Under the pieces are notes generated by a model. It made no database searches and was not told where the DNA came from. It saw only the letters and a list, made by a program, of their open reading frames with translations. Made by a program: the position numbers and the translations under genes. 64,000 nt of DNA from Actinomadura alba (lineage in GTDB: Bacteria > Actinomycetota > Actinomycetes > Streptosporangiales > Streptosporangiaceae), in the NCBI RefSeq assembly GCF_014323705.1, contig NZ_JABVEC010000004.1, positions 1 through 64,000 of the forward strand. The letters are read 5' to 3'. Positions 61,704 to 64,000 of the stretch are shown piece after piece; position 1 is the first letter of the stretch; every line of letters starts with the position of its first letter.

Positions 61704-61783
61704 GTCCCGGGCACTCTACGGGTGCGTCGTCGCCGACCACGGGCCCATTAGGCTCGCTTGCACCGAGCAGGAGGGGTGAGCCG

Positions 61784-61990
61784 ATGCCGTGGAGCTGGCG
61801 CTTCGAGAAGGCCGACGGGCGTGCGGTCGATGGGGGACTCCCGAGGGAGACGTTCACGACCCAGGCCGACGCGGAGACGTGGCTGGGGGAGAGCTGGCGG
61901 GAACTCGCCGATAGCGGTGTCGATCAGGTCACCCTCATGGAGGACGACGTCGAGGTGTACGAGATGAGCCTTCACCCGCCCCAGGGGTGA
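61784..61990 (+). CDS. Small conserved protein, 68 aa
   Basis: Unrecognised function. The 68-residue acidic product (WSWRFEKADGRAV, then QADAETWLGESWRELADSGV and VTLMEDDVEVYEMSL) is a compact alpha/beta protein without Cys, signal or membrane helix, of a kind common in actinomycetes. The ribosome site GGAGGGGTGAG is strong and a TAGGCT -10 element lies about 35 bp upstream (61748-61753), so it has its own promoter, divergent from cobU. Confidence 0.8.
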   Translation: MPWSWRFEKADGRAVDGGLPRETFTTQADAETWLGESWRELADSGVDQVTLMEDDVEVYEMSLHPPQG

Positions 61991-62106
61991 GGGCGAGGCC
62001 GCCGCGCCCCGGGCCGCTCCGGAATAGGTCCGGCCGGGGGGCGGCGTGGGTCTCCAGTGGCCGGGCCCGCCGGAGCCGCCTGGAAACCGGTGAGCCGGGC
62101 GGGCCG

Positions 62107-63108
62107 CTAGGGGCGCCGCGCGGGGCTGACCGTCTTGCCGGGGTCGGTCTCGACCACCGGACCGAGCACGTCGTCGATCCGGGTCAGGATCTCGGCGTCG
62201 AGTTTGACGCCGGCCGCCTGCACGTTGTCGCGCACCTGCTCGGGCCGCGAAGCGCCGACGATGGCCGCCGACACGTTGCCGTTCTGCAGCACCCAGGCGA
62301 CCGCGAGCTGTGCCAGGGACAGGCCCACCTCGTCCGCGATCGGCTTGAGGTCCTGCACCCGGGTGAGGACGTCGTCGCGCAGCAACCGGCTGATGAAGTC
62401 GGCGCCGCCGGCCTCGTCGGTGGCGCGGGAACCCGCCGGCGGGGCGGCGCCGGGGCGGTACTTGCCGGTGAGCACGCCCTGGGCGATCGGCGAGAACACC
62501 ACCTGGCCGACGCCCTCCTTCTCGCAGAGCGGTACGACCTCGGACTCGATGACCCGCCACAGCATGGAGTACTGCGGCTGGTTGGACACGATCCGGTCGA
62601 AGCCCATCTCGCCGGCGATCCGCAGCGCTTCGGCGATCTCGTCGGCACGCCACTCCGAGACGCCGACGTAGAGGACCTTGCCCTGCCGAACCAGGTCGTC
62701 GAAGGTCTTGAGGGTCTCTTCGAGGGGGGTCTCGTAGTCGAAGCGGTGCGCCTGGTAGAGGTCGACGTAGTCGGTCCCGAGGCGGCGCAGCGATCCGTGG
62801 ATCGACTCGGTGATGTGCTTGCGGGAGAGCCCGCGGTCGTTCGGGCCGGTGCCGGTCGGCCAGTAGACCTTCGTGAAGATCTCCAGGCCCTCGCGGCGCT
62901 GCCCCTTCAGCGCCCGGCCGAGCACCTCCTCCGCGCGCGTGCCCGCGTAGACGTCGGCCGTGTCGAAGGTGGTGATGCCCTCGTCGAGCGCTGCGTGTAC
63001 GCAGGCGTGGGCGGCCTCCTCCTCGACCTGGGAGCCGTGGGTGATCCAGTTGCCGTACGCGATCTCGCTGATCTTGAGGCCGCTGCGGCCGAGGTTTCTG
63101 AACTCCAT
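62107..63108 (-). CDS. Aldo/keto reductase (Kv-beta-like group)
   Basis: NADPH-dependent oxidoreductase of the AKR superfamily; substrate unknown. The 333-residue product begins MEFRNLGRSGLKISEIAYG and shows the catalytic tetrad: Asp and Tyr in FDTADVYAGTRAEEVLG, Lys in IFTKVYW and His in LYQAHRFDYETPLEETL, then the cofactor segment NGNVSAAIVGASRPEQV. It is most like the potassium-channel beta-subunit branch. The ATG is preceded by TAGGGT with a 6-nt gap, so the mRNA is probably leaderless. Same direction as the DUF3043 gene upstream. Confidence 0.92.
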   Translation of the reverse strand: MEFRNLGRSGLKISEIAYGNWITHGSQVEEEAAHACVHAALDEGITTFDTADVYAGTRAEEVLGRALKGQRREGLEIFTKVYWPTGTGPNDRGLSRKHITESIHGSLRRLGTDYVDLYQAHRFDYETPLEETLKTFDDLVRQGKVLYVGVSEWRADEIAEALRIAGEMGFDRIVSNQPQYSMLWRVIESEVVPLCEKEGVGQVVFSPIAQGVLTGKYRPGAAPPAGSRATDEAGGADFISRLLRDDVLTRVQDLKPIADEVGLSLAQLAVAWVLQNGNVSAAIVGASRPEQVRDNVQAAGVKLDAEILTRIDDVLGPVVETDPGKTVSPARRP

Positions 63109-63120
63109 GCTGCGACCCTA
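63109..63120 (-). promoter_or_regulatory. -10 element for leaderless aldo/keto reductase mRNA
   Basis: Minus strand TAGGGT (63115-63120), 6 nt (CGCAGC), ATG at 63108. Confidence 0.5.
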
Positions 63121-63158
63121 ACCGGCACGCCCGGCCGCAGTGATCGTGCCCCGAGCGC

Positions 63159-63737
63159 TCAGACCTTGTCCTTTTCCCCCGGCCGGAGCCGCGGGTTCGG
63201 GATGCGCAGGCGGCGGAGCTGCATCGAGCGCAGCGCCGCGTACAGGCCGATGCCGCGCTGGTTCTCGGCGGGGAACCTCTGTGTGGCGAGCTTCTTGACC
63301 TGCCGGCTGATGAGCACTCCCTCGATGAGGGCGAGGGCGAGCAGTACCGGGAAGGCGAGCGGCACGAGCAGCTTCGCGAACATGTACGGCAACAGGCTCA
63401 CCATGAACATCACGATGAACGCCCACATGAGATAGGAGCCGATCGTGCGCCGGGCGTCGACGTAGTCCCGGGCGAGTGCGCGCACGGGGCCGCGGTCGCG
63501 CTTCTGGAGGTACTTCTCCTCGCCCCGGGCCATGCCGGCCCGGGCCTTCGCCCGATCCTCGGCCTGGCGGGCGCGCAGCTTGCGAACGGCCTCTTTACGG
63601 TCCTTGGGCGGGGCGGTGATCGGCTGGCGACGGCGTTTCTCGGCCTCGCTGCGCTTGGGCGTGGGTTTGCCCTTCCCCCCGGGTTTGAGCACCTCAGGGG
63701 TTTCCACGGGGGCGGGCTCACTTCGACGTCGGAACAC
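63159..63737 (-). CDS. DUF3043 membrane protein
   Basis: Conserved actinobacterial protein of unknown role. The 192-residue product has a highly basic N-terminal half (FRRRSEPAPVETPEVLKPGG, then KKRSEAEKRRRQPI-like stretches and DRKEAVRKLRARQAEDRAKA), two membrane helices (SYLMWAFIVMFMVSLLPYMF and LLVPLAFPVLLALALIEGV) and the C-terminal signature IGLYAALRSMQLRRLRIPNPRL. The GTG at 63737 with TACCCT 7 nt upstream is preferred to longer frames. It is divergent from pspA, as in Streptomyces as far as I recall. Confidence 0.88.
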   Translation of the reverse strand: MFRRRSEPAPVETPEVLKPGGKGKPTPKRSEAEKRRRQPITAPPKDRKEAVRKLRARQAEDRAKARAGMARGEEKYLQKRDRGPVRALARDYVDARRTIGSYLMWAFIVMFMVSLLPYMFAKLLVPLAFPVLLALALIEGVLISRQVKKLATQRFPAENQRGIGLYAALRSMQLRRLRIPNPRLRPGEKDKV

Positions 63738-63778
63738 GGAGATCAGGGTACCGCCCGCGAACCTCATGGCTGCCTCGT

Positions 63779-63795
63779 GCGTTAACGCGTAGGGT
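63779..63795 (+). promoter_or_regulatory. Palindrome and -10 element upstream of pspA
   Basis: GCGTTAACGC (63779-63788) is a perfect 10-bp palindrome two bases before a -10 hexamer TAGGGT (63790-63795). It lies in the divergent pspA/DUF3043 intergenic region and may bind the regulator of the envelope-stress response. Confidence 0.35.
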
Positions 63796-63878
63796 GATAC
63801 CAATCCCAGCAGTGGCTCCCCGAGCAAGTGGGCACAGGCAGTTGGGCACGAACATCACGAAGGGACCGGCCGCGCGCG

Positions 63879-64000
63879 ATGAGCGTGATGAAGCGAATGT
63901 CGATGATCTTCAAGTCCAAGGCGAACAGGGCCCTGGACCGGATGGAAGATCCTCGCGAGACCCTCGACTATTCCTACCAGCGACAGCTTGAGATGCTGCA
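63879..64000 (+). CDS. pspA: PspA/IM30 family protein (5' part)
   Basis: Start of a phage-shock-protein-A-type membrane-remodelling protein, cut by the window end after 40 codons. The visible part (MKRMSMIFKSKANRALDRME, then DPRETLDYSYQRQLEMLQ) is the membrane-binding N-terminal helix and the beginning of the coiled-coil hairpin. The ATG at 63879 or 63888 could start translation; AAGGGA is about 14 nt upstream of the first. Divergent from DUF3043. Confidence 0.85.
   Translation, partial: MSVMKRMSMIFKSKANRALDRMEDPRETLDYSYQRQLEML

Overview
The window is 64 kb of very GC-rich, densely coded actinobacterial chromosome. The likely source is a filamentous actinomycete of the Streptosporangiales type; this is inferred from gene content and codon bias, not from a marker gene. 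Supporting signs are many GTG starts, 4-base ATGA/GTGA stop-start overlaps, F420-linked enzymes, a glnA2-glnE-glnA1 nitrogen block, a lipA/lipB/sucB/lpdA/pepA block and pspA. It reads as core chromosome: I found no transposase, integrase, CRISPR array, rRNA or tRNA.

Layout. 0-6.5 kb: CoA transferase, CutA, an MpaB/DUF2236 oxygenase behind three 11-bp direct repeats, a CsoR-type copper sensor with a palindromic operator, alanine dehydrogenase with a histidine phosphatase, and glycerate kinase. 6.6-13.8 kb: a complete xanthine-to-allantoin operon (three-subunit xanthine dehydrogenase, urate oxidase, HIU hydrolase, OHCU decarboxylase) divergent from a PucR regulator. 13.8-16.2 kb: an HTH-TPR regulator followed by a DUF5685 protein with a CDCC-repeat tail, the least understood unit here. 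16.3-21.6 kb: CopC and a CopD-CtaG fusion, a pyridoxamine-oxidase-fold protein and a NarL-type two-component pair. 22-31.5 kb: secreted retropepsin-like and HtrA-type proteases, a guanine-type deaminase, map, F420:NADPH reductase with ketopantoate reductase, and panB. 31.5-36.2 kb: a TetR-controlled MFS exporter and a PAS-GAF-PP2C-ATPase phosphatase.

36-48.5 kb is the nitrogen block: nadE, glnA2, a secreted FG-GAP propeller protein, glnE, two PAP2 phosphatases, OsmC and glnA1. GlnA1 keeps the adenylylation tyrosine that GlnE modifies; GlnA2 has tryptophan there. Both glnA1 and glnA2 have GlnR-like boxes upstream (5-mers spaced by exactly 6 nt), so nitrogen control probably acts on both. 48.8-64 kb: RDD and DUF4191 membrane proteins, lipoate synthesis (lipA, lipB), the E2 and E3 subunits that use lipoate (sucB, lpdA), pepA, late cobalamin genes (cobU, cobS), an aldo/keto reductase, DUF3043 and the start of pspA.

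A recurring regulatory feature is a -10 hexamer of form NANNNT followed by exactly 6 nt and then an ATG/GTG start codon. It is seen at pucR, the histidine kinase, npdG, nadE, glnE, the RDD gene, lipA, lipB and the aldo/keto reductase, and points to widespread leaderless transcripts. In lipB it selects a start that adds two tandem 25-residue repeats to the enzyme's N-terminus.
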